From JAGQOZ01 sp041399205 (GTDB lineage Bacteria; Planctomycetota; Planctomycetia; Pirellulales; Pirellulaceae), in contig JAWKTK010000035.1 in assembly GCA_041399205.1 (NCBI GenBank), positions 1-57,424 of the forward strand: DNA of 57,424 nucleotides, written 5' to 3'. Positions 30,305-40,574 of the stretch are shown piece after piece. The notes beneath the pieces were generated by a model. That model was not told the DNA's origin. It ran no database searches and saw nothing but the letters and a program-made list of their open reading frames with translations. Each line of letters starts with the position of its first letter. Position 1 is the stretch's first letter. A program made the translations under genes and the position numbers.

Positions 30305-31365
30305 TCACAGGCCGAGCCGCGAAGCGACAGCCCTGCTGTGGGCGCAGACACCTATCGACGCAATTTCCCCGCAGCCGCGAAGCGACAGTAAACCTTCACG
30401 CTGAATTGGAGATGCCATATCCCATGGGCAGCTACACACAGTTGACCTATCATGGTGTTCGCAACCAAGTATCGCAAACCAACGATCGACGAAGCATGTC
30501 GAGAGCGGTTATACGAATACATCGGAGGCATCATTCGCGCTAAAAGGGCCGAATGATTGAGATCGGCGGCACATGAATCCGCATACACATCCTCGCACAG
30601 CTCTCGCCCACCGTTACCATTGCCAGCAGTTTGCGCGATACCAAAGCGAATTCATCTTCGTGGATGCATCAGCATGCTCACGCTGCATCGATTCGAATGG
30701 CAAAAGGGATATGGTGCGTTCACCGTCAGTTTTCTGCACCGAAACAGTGCGACGTTACATCCAGAATAAGGCGGAACACCACAGAGAGCAAACTTTCCAG
30801 GAAGAGTACATGGAGATTTTACGCCGTCATCAAATTGCATTCCGCATCGAGCATTTGTTTGAGGATGAGCATCATGGGTAACGATTTATGCACCCGTCGT
30901 TCCCCAGCCGCGAAGCGGCAAGAACCTTCGCTCGGGCGTTAGCCCGCTGCCCCAAGACCGTAGCCCCATAGCCGCGAAGCGGAAATGCCATGCAACCCGA
31001 AAACACACGAACCACTAGCCGCGAAGCGGCGATAGCCAGCAGCTGCGGGGCGTCAGCCGCAGACACCATCGCCATCGTTGTCGTTAGCCGCGAAGCGGCG
31101 TTAGCAACTATTCGCACACACCAAACGCCGAGCTAATTCCCATGAATCGGAGCATCACTGTGATTGCTGTCGCCGCTTCGCGGCTTGCGGATGTAGATGG
31201 ACAACGATCTGCGGGCTCACGCCCGCAACTAAGTGCACCGCTCCGCGGTTAAATCCGTTCCCTAGCCGCGAAGCGGCATACAACCTCGAAAACACACGAA
31301 CCACTAGCCGCGAAGCGATAACCTGGGCCACCATTGCCATCGTTGTCGTTAGCCGCGAAGCGGCG
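30305..31365. repeat. cluster of REP-like palindromes around a RAYT gene
   Basis: At least ten copies of AGCCGCGAAGCGGC or variants (AGCCGCGAAGCGACAG) occur, among them about 30315, 30373, 30907, 30969, 31017, 31085, 31264, 31303 and 31349. One is inverted, at about 31170. GCCGC-GAA-GCGGC folds as a hairpin. A second type (CGGGCGTTAGCCCG, GCGGGCTCACGCCCGC) occurs near 30935 and 31210. Copies are spaced by tens of bases and mostly point one way, as in REP/REPIN arrays mobilised by a RAYT. Confidence 0.8.
30412..30881 (+). mobile_element. REP-associated tyrosine transposase (RAYT, IS200-like), frame breaks
   Basis: About 156 residues in the Y1 transposase fold, read across indels near 30460 and 30570-30700. 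Recovered pieces are MPYPMGSYTQLTYH, ATKYRKPTIDEACRERLYEY, IGGIIRAKRAEMIEIGG, the HUH motif as HIHILAQLSP, SRFEWQKGYGAFTVS, then RRYIQNKAEHHREQTFQEE with the likely catalytic Tyr, ending FEDEHHG. RAYTs are single-copy domesticated relatives of IS200/IS605 TnpA that act on REP palindromes, and REP-like hairpins surround this gene. It sits between cas2 and cas6. The frame breaks may be sequence errors or inactivation. Confidence 0.82.
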
Positions 31366-31470
31366 ACAGCAACGCCTATTCAACTCGCGGCAAATACCAT
31401 GCGATACACGAGCGAACACTATAACAATGCAATCACCCTAATCCCGATTGAAAAGCGAGGCGCACACAGT

Positions 31471-32214
31471 ATGAATACCATGGCTACATCGACAAACCTC
31501 ACCACCCTCCGCCTACAACTCGCTCGACCGTTGCACTCGGCGAGGCACCTGCGCTGCGTGGTTTCTTCGGGAATCAGTTCGAAGACGAGGTGTTGATGCA
31601 CAATCACGAGCCGAACGATCAATTGATCTACCGAGTATCCGCGAGTCCAATTCAAAGTGCTCGATCGATTCGCCTACCTGATCGGCATCGACGAAGGCAG
31701 CGAACTCTTGCAGCGACTTTGGCTGGACATCGATCAAACGCGGATCGGCAACGAAGAACTCAGCGTCCTGCAATCCGATTTACAAACCGAATCCGCCTCG
31801 TTCGAAGTCACCGACGAATCGCTTCGTTATCGGTTCGTCTCCCGTGGCTGGCGCTTAGACCAAAGAATTTCCAGGAATACACCCAAAGCCGCAGCCAATC
31901 ATTCCGCCGAGAAAAACTCAACCGCACTCGTCGGCAATTGTCTGGGCATGTGCAAATCGCTCGGCATCCGCCTGTCCGACCATCACCGCCGACTGCCACG
32001 GCCTGCACAGCATCAAGACCACACTCAAAGGCCAGGGCATGATCGGCTTCGTCGGCACATTTTCCATCAACCTCCACCTCCCCCAACCACCTCGGCCTCG
32101 GCAAAAGCGTTTCCCCGCGGGTTTGGTGCAAACATGCACTCATTGAAAAAAATATCAATTTACGCCTCCGCTTTGCAGGTATTAAGCAGCACAATGTTAT
32201 TTTGTGTACAGTAA
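31471..32214 (+). CDS. cas6: Cas6-family crRNA endonuclease (first copy), frame breaks
   Basis: Read across four or five indels: LRLQLARPLHSARHLRCVV, GFFGNQFEDEVLMHNHEP, IYR-YPRVQFKVLDRFAYLIGIDEGSELL, FEVTDESLRYRFVS, LVGNCLGMCKSLGI, and the C-terminal MIGFVGTFSINLHLP, NHLGLGKSVSRGFGANM. The last part is the glycine-rich RAMP signature of Cas6; the first matches the Cas6b-type N-terminal domain with a conserved histidine in MHNHEP, the likely catalytic residue. Cas6 cuts the CRISPR transcript within repeats. The frame ending at 32214 runs past the usual end, so the true stop could be near 32145. It is a distant paralogue of the second copy at 32835. Confidence 0.82.
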
Positions 32215-32248
32215 ATGATTCATTGAGATTGGTAAAGGAGGTAATGTC

Positions 32249-32727
32249 GTGGTCTTAGAACAATTCGCAGGTAGTGTGGTGAAGTGTTTGGTGAGGCATG
32301 GATTTCAACGACCACTCGCAGAGGACGTTGCTCAGGAAATGGTTTTGGAGGCTCTGAGAAGAACGCGGCGACGATGCGATTTACGAAACGAAGATTTCGC
32401 ACCTACTTAACCGGGGATTCTGCCGCGATACCTCAGAAAGAGCACTATCCAGGGCCATGAAGAGCCTTAAGCGAGATTGTTCGAACTTCGAAGGCTCCAA
32501 TCTATGACCGAAAAGGTTTGTTCGACCGGCGATTTTTGGAAGGAATTTGAGATGGCAGAGTTCGTCTCATCGCTGGACGATTCTCTGAAAGACACGCTTT
32601 CCGCCGTCTTGGAGCGTCCAACGAAACGAAGCTTGCGGATCACCTTGGCGTATGCACACGGACAGTTCGTGACCGCATGCAAAGAATCCGCAAGCGTGCA
32701 TATGAGTTCGGATATAGCAGCAACTAA
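32249..32727 (+). CDS. small sigma-70-like transcription factor inside the cas locus, frame breaks
   Basis: The GTG at 32249 follows a strong AAAGGAGG. The N-terminus FAGSVVKCLVRHGFQRPLAEDVAQEMVLEAL resembles sigma region 2. The C-terminus, read in a shifted frame, is LADHLGVCTRTVRDRMQRIRKRAYEFGYSSN, a clear region 4 helix-turn-helix. Two or more indels lie between. At about 159 residues it fits an ECF-type sigma or a sigma-derived regulator. It is clearly different from sigma 1-4. It lies between the two cas6 genes, upstream of the interference operon, so it may control cas expression. Anti-sigma partner not seen. Confidence 0.65.
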
Positions 32728-32834
32728 GGAGAACGCGGACTCGTCTATCCATTCCAAAACAACAAGCGGTTAAACGGTACCGTAAACGATTCCGAGCGAG
32801 TCCGCGTTCCGCTTTTCTATTGGAACAAAGAACG

Positions 32835-33515
32835 ATGACTACCATGCAAAACACATCACTGATCGACATGACCGACGTTGAAATGTCTTTAGGCGTCAAA
32901 CTCGATATCCGCCATGCACGTTGGTTGCGTGGTGCGATTGGTACACGTGAGGTGCGAAAAGAGTTTCACCAGCACGATGAATCTAGTAGTTTATCGACAT
33001 CCGCTCATTCGCTACGACACAAGTGATGGAACAGCGGCGATCCGCGGATTGAATGAAGGCAGTTTCTTGCTTCGAGCATTCACACCGCCAACAAAGATAC
33101 GACTCGGATATGAGTCCTTCGAGGTTACTGACGTTCAAGCGAAGTCCAACCGCATTGAAGTTGGTTCGAGTACGCAGTTCATTTACTATCGCTTCGCCTC
33201 TCCCTGGTTACCGCTTAATCAAGAGAACCGCAAACGTTGGCTGAAATCGTCGGCTGACGAACAACATTCTCTGCTGGCTCGAATTCTCTGTGGCAACATC
33301 TCATTGTGCAAATCAATCGGACACCATGTGATTGAACGAATTGAAGTAACGGAGCTGGATGTGAATCCAACTACAACATTTGACCTCAAGCCAGGCGTAA
33401 AGTTGTTGGGATTTGTGCGGGTCGATTTGCGATCAACTTTCAATTGCCATATCGCTGGGGGATTGGAAAAAGTAGTGCACGCGGTTTCGGTACTATCGAA
33501 CAGGAGGACGCATAA
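32835..33515 (+). CDS. cas6: Cas6-family crRNA endonuclease (second copy), frame breaks
   Basis: Starts MTTMQNTSLIDMTDVEMSLG at 32835. The Cas6b-type N-terminal segment is ARWLRGAIG, FHQHDESS, VYRHPLIRYDTSDG, IRGLNEGSFLL. The middle has FIYYRFASPWLPLNQEN and LARILCGNISLCKSIG. A shifted frame at the end reads GRFAINFQLPYRWGIGKSSARGFGTI, the RAMP glycine-rich signature. The stop abuts the GTG start of the next gene, so it is translationally linked to cas8. The His in FHQHD corresponds to the one in the first copy. This is likely the Cas6 dedicated to the interference complex. Confidence 0.82.
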
Positions 33516-35404
33516 GTGGCCAAGGCAAAACAAGCGAAACCCGAGACGGTCACAGTCGTGTTTTCCCGAACGGGAAACTCATGGCTCGACGCCGGTATCG
33601 TTGGGCTCTACCGAATGATACGCGGAACAAAACTCGCAGCAGCGTATTTGGGAGACGGATCCGGAAGCGACCAGAAGTCACTCACAGAACTGGATGAGTA
33701 TCGCGACATAGCGGTGCAACTGAATCCAACGGATTTGATCATCACCGGTCAGTCACCGGTTGTCGAAGCGTTTTTACTACGATCGACTGGATCGAATGTT
33801 ACTTCAGTCTTTCATCGAAAAAGCAACGCGAAGACAAGAAAGCATTCAACTTATTACGACACGGAAAGCGGATCCTTCTGAGACTTTCCCAAGTCGAAAC
33901 CTGCTGGTGCGGCGCTTTTGCTCTTTGATAAGGCAGCGCGTCCATCGGGCGAGCAAATCAAGCGAAGGACAAAAAGAATCCAGGTGTTTTGGCCAGCCAA
34001 GGAGGAATACGTTGAAATCCAAAGGGAAACTTGACGAGTTTCTCAAAACTAGTGGCCTGAAGGCAGGCCCACCAGCCGGATTGCTTGTCGATGGTGCAAA
34101 CCAGGTACGTCCGAAGTTGTTCAAAATCAAGCTCGACGGGAAACTGCCAGAAGACGCTTGCTATTTGGAAGGCGAAAACTCACTGGGGCTCGGTGAAGCC
34201 AAACAAACGGCGTTTCCGCTGCTCGGTGGAAGCCGTGGGTTTGTGAACGGCAGCACCGACAATCCGAAGGTTGGATGGAAGATCGATTTCGTCGGCAAGT
34301 TCACTCCCGCGATTTGCTTTTTCATGCAGCAGAACGACGACATTCATCTGTTTTATCCTGTTTCAAACAGCTTGGTGCTGACTAACAAGATTGCGTCACA
34401 ACTCACGCACATGGTTCAAGTGCAGGATAATCTTTATCGCAACTTTGAAGACAAACTCGGCGGTTTCTTTGAACGACGGGCCGAAGTTGCCATCGCGTTC
34501 CTGCATCGAGCCTTCGCCGTCTTGTCCGAAAAGGAGGCATTTAAAAGCGGCAATGCAACACGACTCCGTCAGTACATCTTCGGAATCTGACGATGTACGA
34601 CGTCTTTCCAGATGATGATGCTGTCGATTCGAATGAACAATCAATTGACGCGGCCGAAATTGCGAAGCAAGTCATGACTGAAGGAGCGATCTCATTCGAA
34701 ATTGTTTCTGGCCAGCAAGTAACGTCTGATGCCGAAGTCATTTTGGAATTTCAACGACATTGTCTATCTCGCTCGATTGTTTCAGCGAATGCAAGCGTGC
34801 GAGAACATACGAGTTGATGAAATTGTCCATACAATCATGCGTTCCCTAAAGCATTCTTCAACTCGCTAGTGGATTCACCAAAAAAGCAAAGACAAGTCCT
34901 TGCTGCGAGATAGCGTTTGCGAAGCCATATTGCAGAAACGTAGCGTTTTGAAGTTGATCGAGCGACACGCGTTTCACATCAATCGAGAATCTAGCAAACT
35001 CAACACGCGCGTCGGGCCATTGTTGAAGTTTGTTTCAATCTATGAGCCTGGAGAGATTCAAGGGAACCGAAATGGAAGAAACCTATAAACAAATGGTTGA
35101 AATCAAGACCTGGCTAGAGGCAATATTGGCAAGAGTGTTGCTGAAGCCGTTCAGCGAGACGCTCGGGAATCGGCAGGTCGTGCGAAGGGTGCGATTCATC
35201 GCTTACGAAAGACTCGAACTATCGGCGATTTCGTGAATGAACTCGCGCGACTCCAGTTCCGTTACGGGATTGATGTCCCTAAAGACGCGGACGGAGTATG
35301 CTTGAACTTCGAGACGTTCAACGATTTTCGTGGTTTGTGTCGTGTCTGCACTTAACCGCTTTCTGTACGCAATGAAACCCAATACTGATTCGAAAGGAAA
35401 CTAA
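33516..35404 (+). CDS. cas8b: Cas8b-like large subunit of the type I Cascade complex, frame breaks
   Basis: The GTG at 33516 follows AGGAGG and touches the upstream stop. The N-terminus VTVVFSRTGNSWLDAGIVGLYRMI has the TG-N-x-x-DAGI pattern of type I-B/Cst1-like large subunits. The middle has ACYLEGENSLGLGEAKQTAFPLLG and FVGKFTPAICFFMQQNDDIHLF. After several indels the end reads FVNELARLQFRYGIDVPKDA and LNRFLYAMKPNTDSKGN. At about 630 residues its length fits. The family is highly diverged; the assignment rests on position before cas7-cas5-cas3 and these patterns. It should recognise the PAM and recruit Cas3. Confidence 0.68.
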
Positions 35405-35407
35405 CCA

Positions 35408-36340
35408 ATGGCAAATTCAACAACTATCAAAGACGCAAAGGCGATTACGGTTACGTTCTTGACGAACGTCTCGCTTGGTTCGCTTAACGGTAGCGATAAG
35501 GAAGCGGACAACGTTAGCAGCATTAAGAAGTTGACCTCGTGGTTCGAGCACCTTTCCCTACATGTCTAGCCAAGCCGTGCGCGCAAGCTTCGTGACCAGT
35601 TGGGCGTTCTGGGGCATGAACTTCGGAAGGCGTCGCAGCAAAGGAATCTTTTCAAGGCGGCGATGCGTGAGCCCGAAAAATATATCGACGATGACCTGTT
35701 TGGGTTTATGGATGCTGCCAGATCCGGCACGCAATGAAACGCAACAGTCCTGTTCGCGTTTCTCCGCTTTTAGCGATGGATGCCTACGAAGGCGATCTAG
35801 ACTTCGGCACTAATTACATGTCGGTCGATGCGGGGGGAACGCCAAATATCTTTGAAACGGAGATCCATATGGTCTCTACCGAGGCACAATTTGATCGAAC
35901 TTGATGCGGTCGGCGTGAGTCGCGATGGCGAGAAAGAGAATGCCAAGGCGAAAGAGACGGCAACTCCTGGTAAGAAACATGGGAAGTTAGCGAAAAAGAC
36001 AAAGCAGCACGAGTGATCGCCGTATTGCAGCGCTGCAGCATTTGTGGTCCAGCGGGCGACAGTCGCGATTTCGGATATAAGCCCGAAGTTTGTCGCGGCG
36101 GCTGCCCTGACTGCCAAAGTTCCGATTTTCTTAGAAAGCGTTATTTGCACAAAGAACGGAATCAACAAAGGAAGCTTGCTCAGCGAAACTCTTGTTGACT
36201 CGAAGAGCATCCTCCTGGAATCCGTTTATGGCAAGAAGAACGGCATGTCTGGTGGCGATGCTCCGGAAAATTGTAAGACTGTTGGTGAAGCGTTCGAGGT
36301 GATTGCTAGTTGGGTAAACAAGCACTATGGAGTTGAGTAA
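35408..36340 (+). CDS. cas7: Cas7 (DevR/Cst2-type) backbone subunit, frame breaks
   Basis: The ATG at 35408 begins MANSTTIKDAKAITVTFLTNVSLGSLNG, the usual start of type I-B Cas7. Across frames follow YMSSQAVR-x-KLRDQLG, FKAAMREPEKYIDDDLFGFM and MKRNSPVRVSPLLAMDAYEG, then DLDFGTNYMSVDAGG, NIFETEIH, LYRGTI. The end has HLWSSGRQSRF and ISPKFVAAAALTAKVPIFLE, ending NKHYGVE. Cas7 copies coat the crRNA in Cascade. At least four indels break it; the protein pieces are collinear and complete, so it is probably functional. Its stop overlaps the cas5 start (TAATG). Confidence 0.85.
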
Positions 36341-37065
36341 TGCTCATCGTCGTCATTGAGGCTGTCGCTCCGACGTCGAGTTGGCGACCGCCCGAAGCTC
36401 AGAACTATCATCCTCGTATCCATTGCCACCTTACACGAGCCAAGTTGGGCTCTGGGAGCGGCAATTGATGGCATTGCCTGACGCATTTGCTTACGTTCGC
36501 GACAGGAATTAAAGCTTGGCGTAGGCGGTTGGCACAATGGGCGGATGCGTGACCTTTGGAAGTCAAAGCCGAGCCATAGCAGATCCGAAAGGAAATTAAT
36601 CACGATATCGTGTTGCGAGAACACTTCGTAGATACGCGATTGATTTTTGCGATCGAGACTCCTTCGCAAGAAACTGCGGACCAAGTGGCAGCAGCGTTCC
36701 AGAACCGTATCCCTAACTGTTGGCGTCAGTGACGCTTTGTTGCACGCTCGACGCGTCTCAGTTCGTGATGAGACGCCTAACCCTACGAAAGAGTTTGCGT
36801 TCACGCTGGTCTATCGAGACATCGCTTAACTACAAAGTTGACGCGTCGGTATTGGAATCACAACCGATGATGCTCGTTGCAGGCTCCTACAACCGAACGA
36901 ATCGCACCGGAGCTGGTTTAATGATGCTGGTAGCCGTTCGTTGGCTGCGCGATCACTTTCGTGACGTTTATCGGCGATCGTACGCGCTCGCGGACGACGA
37001 TGAGCCTGTAGATGCGTACTTGACGTTGAACCATCCACTTCTGCAATCAGTGCAGAGAATTACAA
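36340..37065 (+). CDS. cas5: Cas5 subunit, frame breaks; 3' end approximate
   Basis: Starts in the TAATG overlap: MLIVVIEAVAPTSSWRPPEAQNYHP, then YPLPPYTSQVGL and a GAAIDG-like turn in another frame. This is the standard Cas5 N-terminus. Next come KLGVGGWHNGRMRDLWKSKP, DTRLIFAIETPSQETADQVAAAF, and YPLTVGVSDALLHARRVSV, the Cas5 YPL-x-LG segment. The distal part (FNDAGSRSLAAR, VTFIGDRT) is scrambled by indels. Cas5 caps the 5' handle of the crRNA. The end is set just before the cas3 start. Confidence 0.72.
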
Positions 37066-37067
37066 TC

Positions 37068-39612
37068 ATGGAACTTCAAGACTTTATCAATTCCCGTGCA
37101 TCGTTACGATTCGAAGCACCAGAAATATCAGGACATTCTTGATTCAGCGTTGGCAAAGTCGAAAGGAATTGGAGAACCGGTGAATCAACCGAGCCACAGA
37201 GCTATTTCACTCACGTTACGGATGTCTACCTGGTTTGCCGCCAGTTAATCGATCTGCATCGGCCTACAATTGATCGAATCGCTACTGAATGCTGGCTGAC
37301 AACTGAACGGATTTCTTCAATCAAGCCTTCTCTGCGTTGCGTTTCACGATTTTGGAAAGCTGTCATCGAACTCCAAGACATGATGAATGCGACTTCGAAG
37401 ACAGCATATCGTTCCGCCCAGCGTAGAAACTACCACGAAATCATCAGCCTACCTTTGGTTGATTACTTCGCTCAGAAGCTTAATGAAAAACACGGCCATG
37501 TGTTAACCGACGGCCATTTGAGGCATTATGTAGAAGCAAAATGTTTCTGGCTGACGATTACTTGTTCAATTCGGAACGGTATCAGTTGATCCGGTGGGAC
37601 GACTACGGCATCGACGATGCCATTGTTGCATCGAGTCTCTTTGCTCAGGTGATGTTCTCGCAACTAGGCTGGGAACTACCTATCACAAAAAGCATTCGGA
37701 ATCAACGCGAACTTCTGTCGAACAAAAGCGAAAACGTTCCGTTCGCTCGACTGAAGGCGGCTCGTGATGCCTGCCTTGACGATGACAACCATCCTAGGTT
37801 TCGCAATGTGTTCGCAGTGTTAAAGGGCCTGTTGATGGTCGCTGATTGGCGTGCCAGTTCCGGAATCGAGTTCCCGGAAATGCGTTGAATGCGGCATCTG
37901 GCAGCGTAGATTCCGACAACGTCGCTTCGCCATTCGTTAAAGCAAGGTCGAAAATGTTGGCAAGAAGTTTCCGGTGATTTTCGTGCGTTTCAGAAGGAAT
38001 GCAGAATCGGCGGGGCACGTGTTAGCGATCGCACCGACAGGAAGCGTAAGACGGAGGCGGCCTTTGGGCATTAAACCAAGTCGAATCAGGCGTATGCCAA
38101 AAGGTGCTTTTTCTTCCAACGATGGTGACTGCCAACAGCTTGTATGACGCGGCTAAAGCATTTTTCAAGATGAGTATGGCCATGAGGCTGGGCTCATCCA
38201 CTCAACTGCCGATCTTGTTCGAGCGACAAGAACATCAATGGAGATGACGAACAAGACATGCTCACAGTTCAAGGCGGCCCGCTTGCGGAACGTCATTTTT
38301 TCAATCCCGTCACGATCGAACGTAGTCGACCAGCTACTGAATTCACTTTTTCATGCTGGCAGATGGCCGCTGAAAACTTTGCAGATGAACGCAGCAATCG
38401 TCATTGATGAAATCCACGCCTACGATCCGCACACTGCCGGACTGATTTCACTGATGTTAACCCAGATCAGCGAAGCGGGAGGAAGATTCATGGTCATGAG
38501 TGCGACGATGCCGGAAGACATGAAAGCCATCGTCAGGCAATCACTTACTCAAAAAACATCCGTTGCCGCTGCATGAAGTTTCCGACCACGAGCTATTGGA
38601 CAAGCGTGCGTAACAACTGGCAAGTGCGTGATGTAGGTCTTACTGAATGGCTGTTGAAAGACGAGCAATGCTTGCCATTCGATGTGGTTGACACTACGGC
38701 CCCGGTAGTCAATCGAACTTTCCGGCGAAGCTTTGAAGCTGCTGGAACTGGAAGTCGAAAATGGCAACCGTGTACTTATCGTTTCAAATACCGTTCGTCG
38801 ATGTCAAGATATTGCGAAGGCGGTTCGTAAGCATTTCAACGCAATTCTGTTTTCATTCGAAGTTCACTTTTGACGATCGAAACAGGCTCGAAAACTCATC
38901 ACGGAAGATGATTCAACCGTCCAGATCAAGGCTACACAGGTCGTCGAGGTGTCGTTGGATATTGATTTCGACTTGCTGATGACTGAATTTTGCCAATTGA
39001 TGCGTTGGTCCAGCGGGTTGGTCGTATCAAACTGTGCGCGAAAACCGAAACCGGGAAACGTTGTGGTTTTCAAGCTGAAGAAAACAGCGACAAGATTTAC
39101 GACTATCCCGAAGGTGTGCTTCAGCGGACGTGGATTTACTGACAGAGACAAAACGGACTATTGACAGAGAACAGATTGCTGGAGTTGGTCGAAGCGGCGT
39201 ATCAGGGTTACGATCTGCGGAGGACGACTCGTTCAAGCGAGTTCAAAGCAAAGTCCTTACGCAACAACTGACTCTCGGGAGTATTGGACAATCCTCGGCC
39301 TTATGAGGAAGACTCCGGACTTGACCACTAGATTGATCGACTATCCCCAATATCGGTCATCCCCGACATTGACAATTTCGTACAGGCTGTCCACAGAAGC
39401 TTGCACACCAAAAGATCGGCGACGTCACGAGTTGAAAATGCCACTCTGGTATGTGAAAACAGTTGATGACATGGGCAATCCGTATGGTCGCTTCGATGAC
39501 GAATTGTTCGTCCATTTCGCCAAATGGAATACGATCCAGTTTTCGGAGGCACGTTTCTTCCGGCTAGAATCTCAGGCTCTGCAGTTAGCGATCCAGGCAA
39601 CTTCATATTCTA
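37068..39612 (+). CDS. cas3: Cas3 nuclease-helicase, many frame breaks
   Basis: HD nuclease and SF2 helicase in one protein of about 850 residues. The HD motif reads VAFHDFGKLSSN near 37345. The helicase has Walker A region VLAIAPTGS with KTEAA-like continuation, LPTMVTANSLYDAAKAFF, VIDEIHAYDPHTAGLI (DEIH box), RFMVMSATMPED (motif III), RVLIVSNTVRRCQDIAKAV, QVVEVSLDIDFDLLMTEF and DALVQRVGRI (motif VI). The C-terminal part has MPLWYVKTVDDMGNPYG and ends near GNFIF. All catalytic motifs are present in order but in different frames. It unwinds and degrades the target after Cascade binding. Its HD is fused, not separate. Confidence 0.85.
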
Positions 39613-39629
39613 GAAAAAGGGAGTCGAAA

Positions 39630-40567
39630 ATGCCGGCACCTACCAAACCCAATTAAAATACCTGTCCTTCATTCATGCCTACACTGAAGGTTTGGGCAGC
39701 CGTCGATGCATGAGATTGCCGAGCGCTGAAGGTGAGTTCGCTGTCGGTCAATGGAATGCTGAAGACGCTGGAGAAGAATGGATTGATCGAACGTGAAGCT
39801 GGGCGCGGCACGGTCGATTCTGGAGATTCTGGTGGACCGCGTTGATGGCGTGGAAGAAGAAGCTCAAAAGCAATTTCCAGTTCTTGGGGCGTCGACGCGT
39901 CACAGGCACAGCTCAATCATGGAGTCGATTGTCTCGCATCGCAATGCGGAAACGGATTAGCGAAACGGCAAAAGGAAGTCGAGGTCAAAATCAAAGCCGG
40001 GGAAACGCCGAATGTTTATCAATTCAAGATTTCTCGCTGAACAACTTCAAGCCATCGATCTGGCGAAGGATCGAAACGCCACGTGACCTTGCCGAGCTGC
40101 ATGGATTGATCCAAACCGCGATGTGGGTGGACGAATTCGCATCTGCATATGTTTCGAGTGGCGGACCTGGAATATGCGGATAATCGTATGGTCGACGAGG
40201 ATTTAGGGGCAACCGACTATGGGAATTCGCGTGAGTGATCTCGTTCGCCAGCACGGGCCGAAAAAAACTGATTTTGTATGAATACGACTTTGGCGACGGC
40301 TGGGAGCATACGATTGTTCTCGAAAAAATAACTCCGCTGACTGGTTCGGCCGGCGACTACCCTCGCTGCCTCAAAGGCGTTCATGCTTGTCCGCCAGAAG
40401 ATGTGGGCGGCGTTTGGGGCTTCTCGGATTTCTTGGACGCGATCTCGGATCCTTCGCATCCAAGCCATGACGAAATGCTTGAATGGAGTGGACCGTATGA
40501 CTTCGATCGGTTCGATGTCCAAGAAACGACGGCCATGATGCAACGCGGCTTGCCATACGGGATGTGA
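39630..40567 (+). CDS. LexA-like winged helix plus pRiA4b ORF-3 domain protein, frame breaks; possibly two genes
   Basis: Starts at the ATG at 39630 after AAAGGGA. The N-terminal part, across indels, reads TQLKYLSFIHAYTEGLG, PSMHEIAERLKVSSLSVNGM, LKTLEKNGLIEREAG, a LexA/MarR-like winged helix. From about 39985 it reads VEVKIKAGETPNVYQFKI, FKPSIWRRIETP, LAELHGLIQTAM, MFRVADLEYADNRMVDEDLG, LYEYDFGDGWEHTIVLEKI, YPRCLKGVHACPPEDVGG and DFDRFDVQET. This is the pRiA4b ORF-3 (IS1096 passenger) family. Frame shifts prevent deciding between one fused protein of about 310 residues and two genes. Position between cas3 and cas4 suggests a locus regulator or accessory factor. Confidence 0.7.
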
Positions 40568-40574
40568 ACTGGCC

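Noticed and set aside
31471..33515. Type III effector (Cas10/Cmr/Csm) suggested by the ATTGAAAC repeat end and two Cas6-like RAMP proteins
   Set aside because: No Cas10 palm domain or GGDD motif is seen; the genes match Cas8b-Cas7-Cas5-Cas3.
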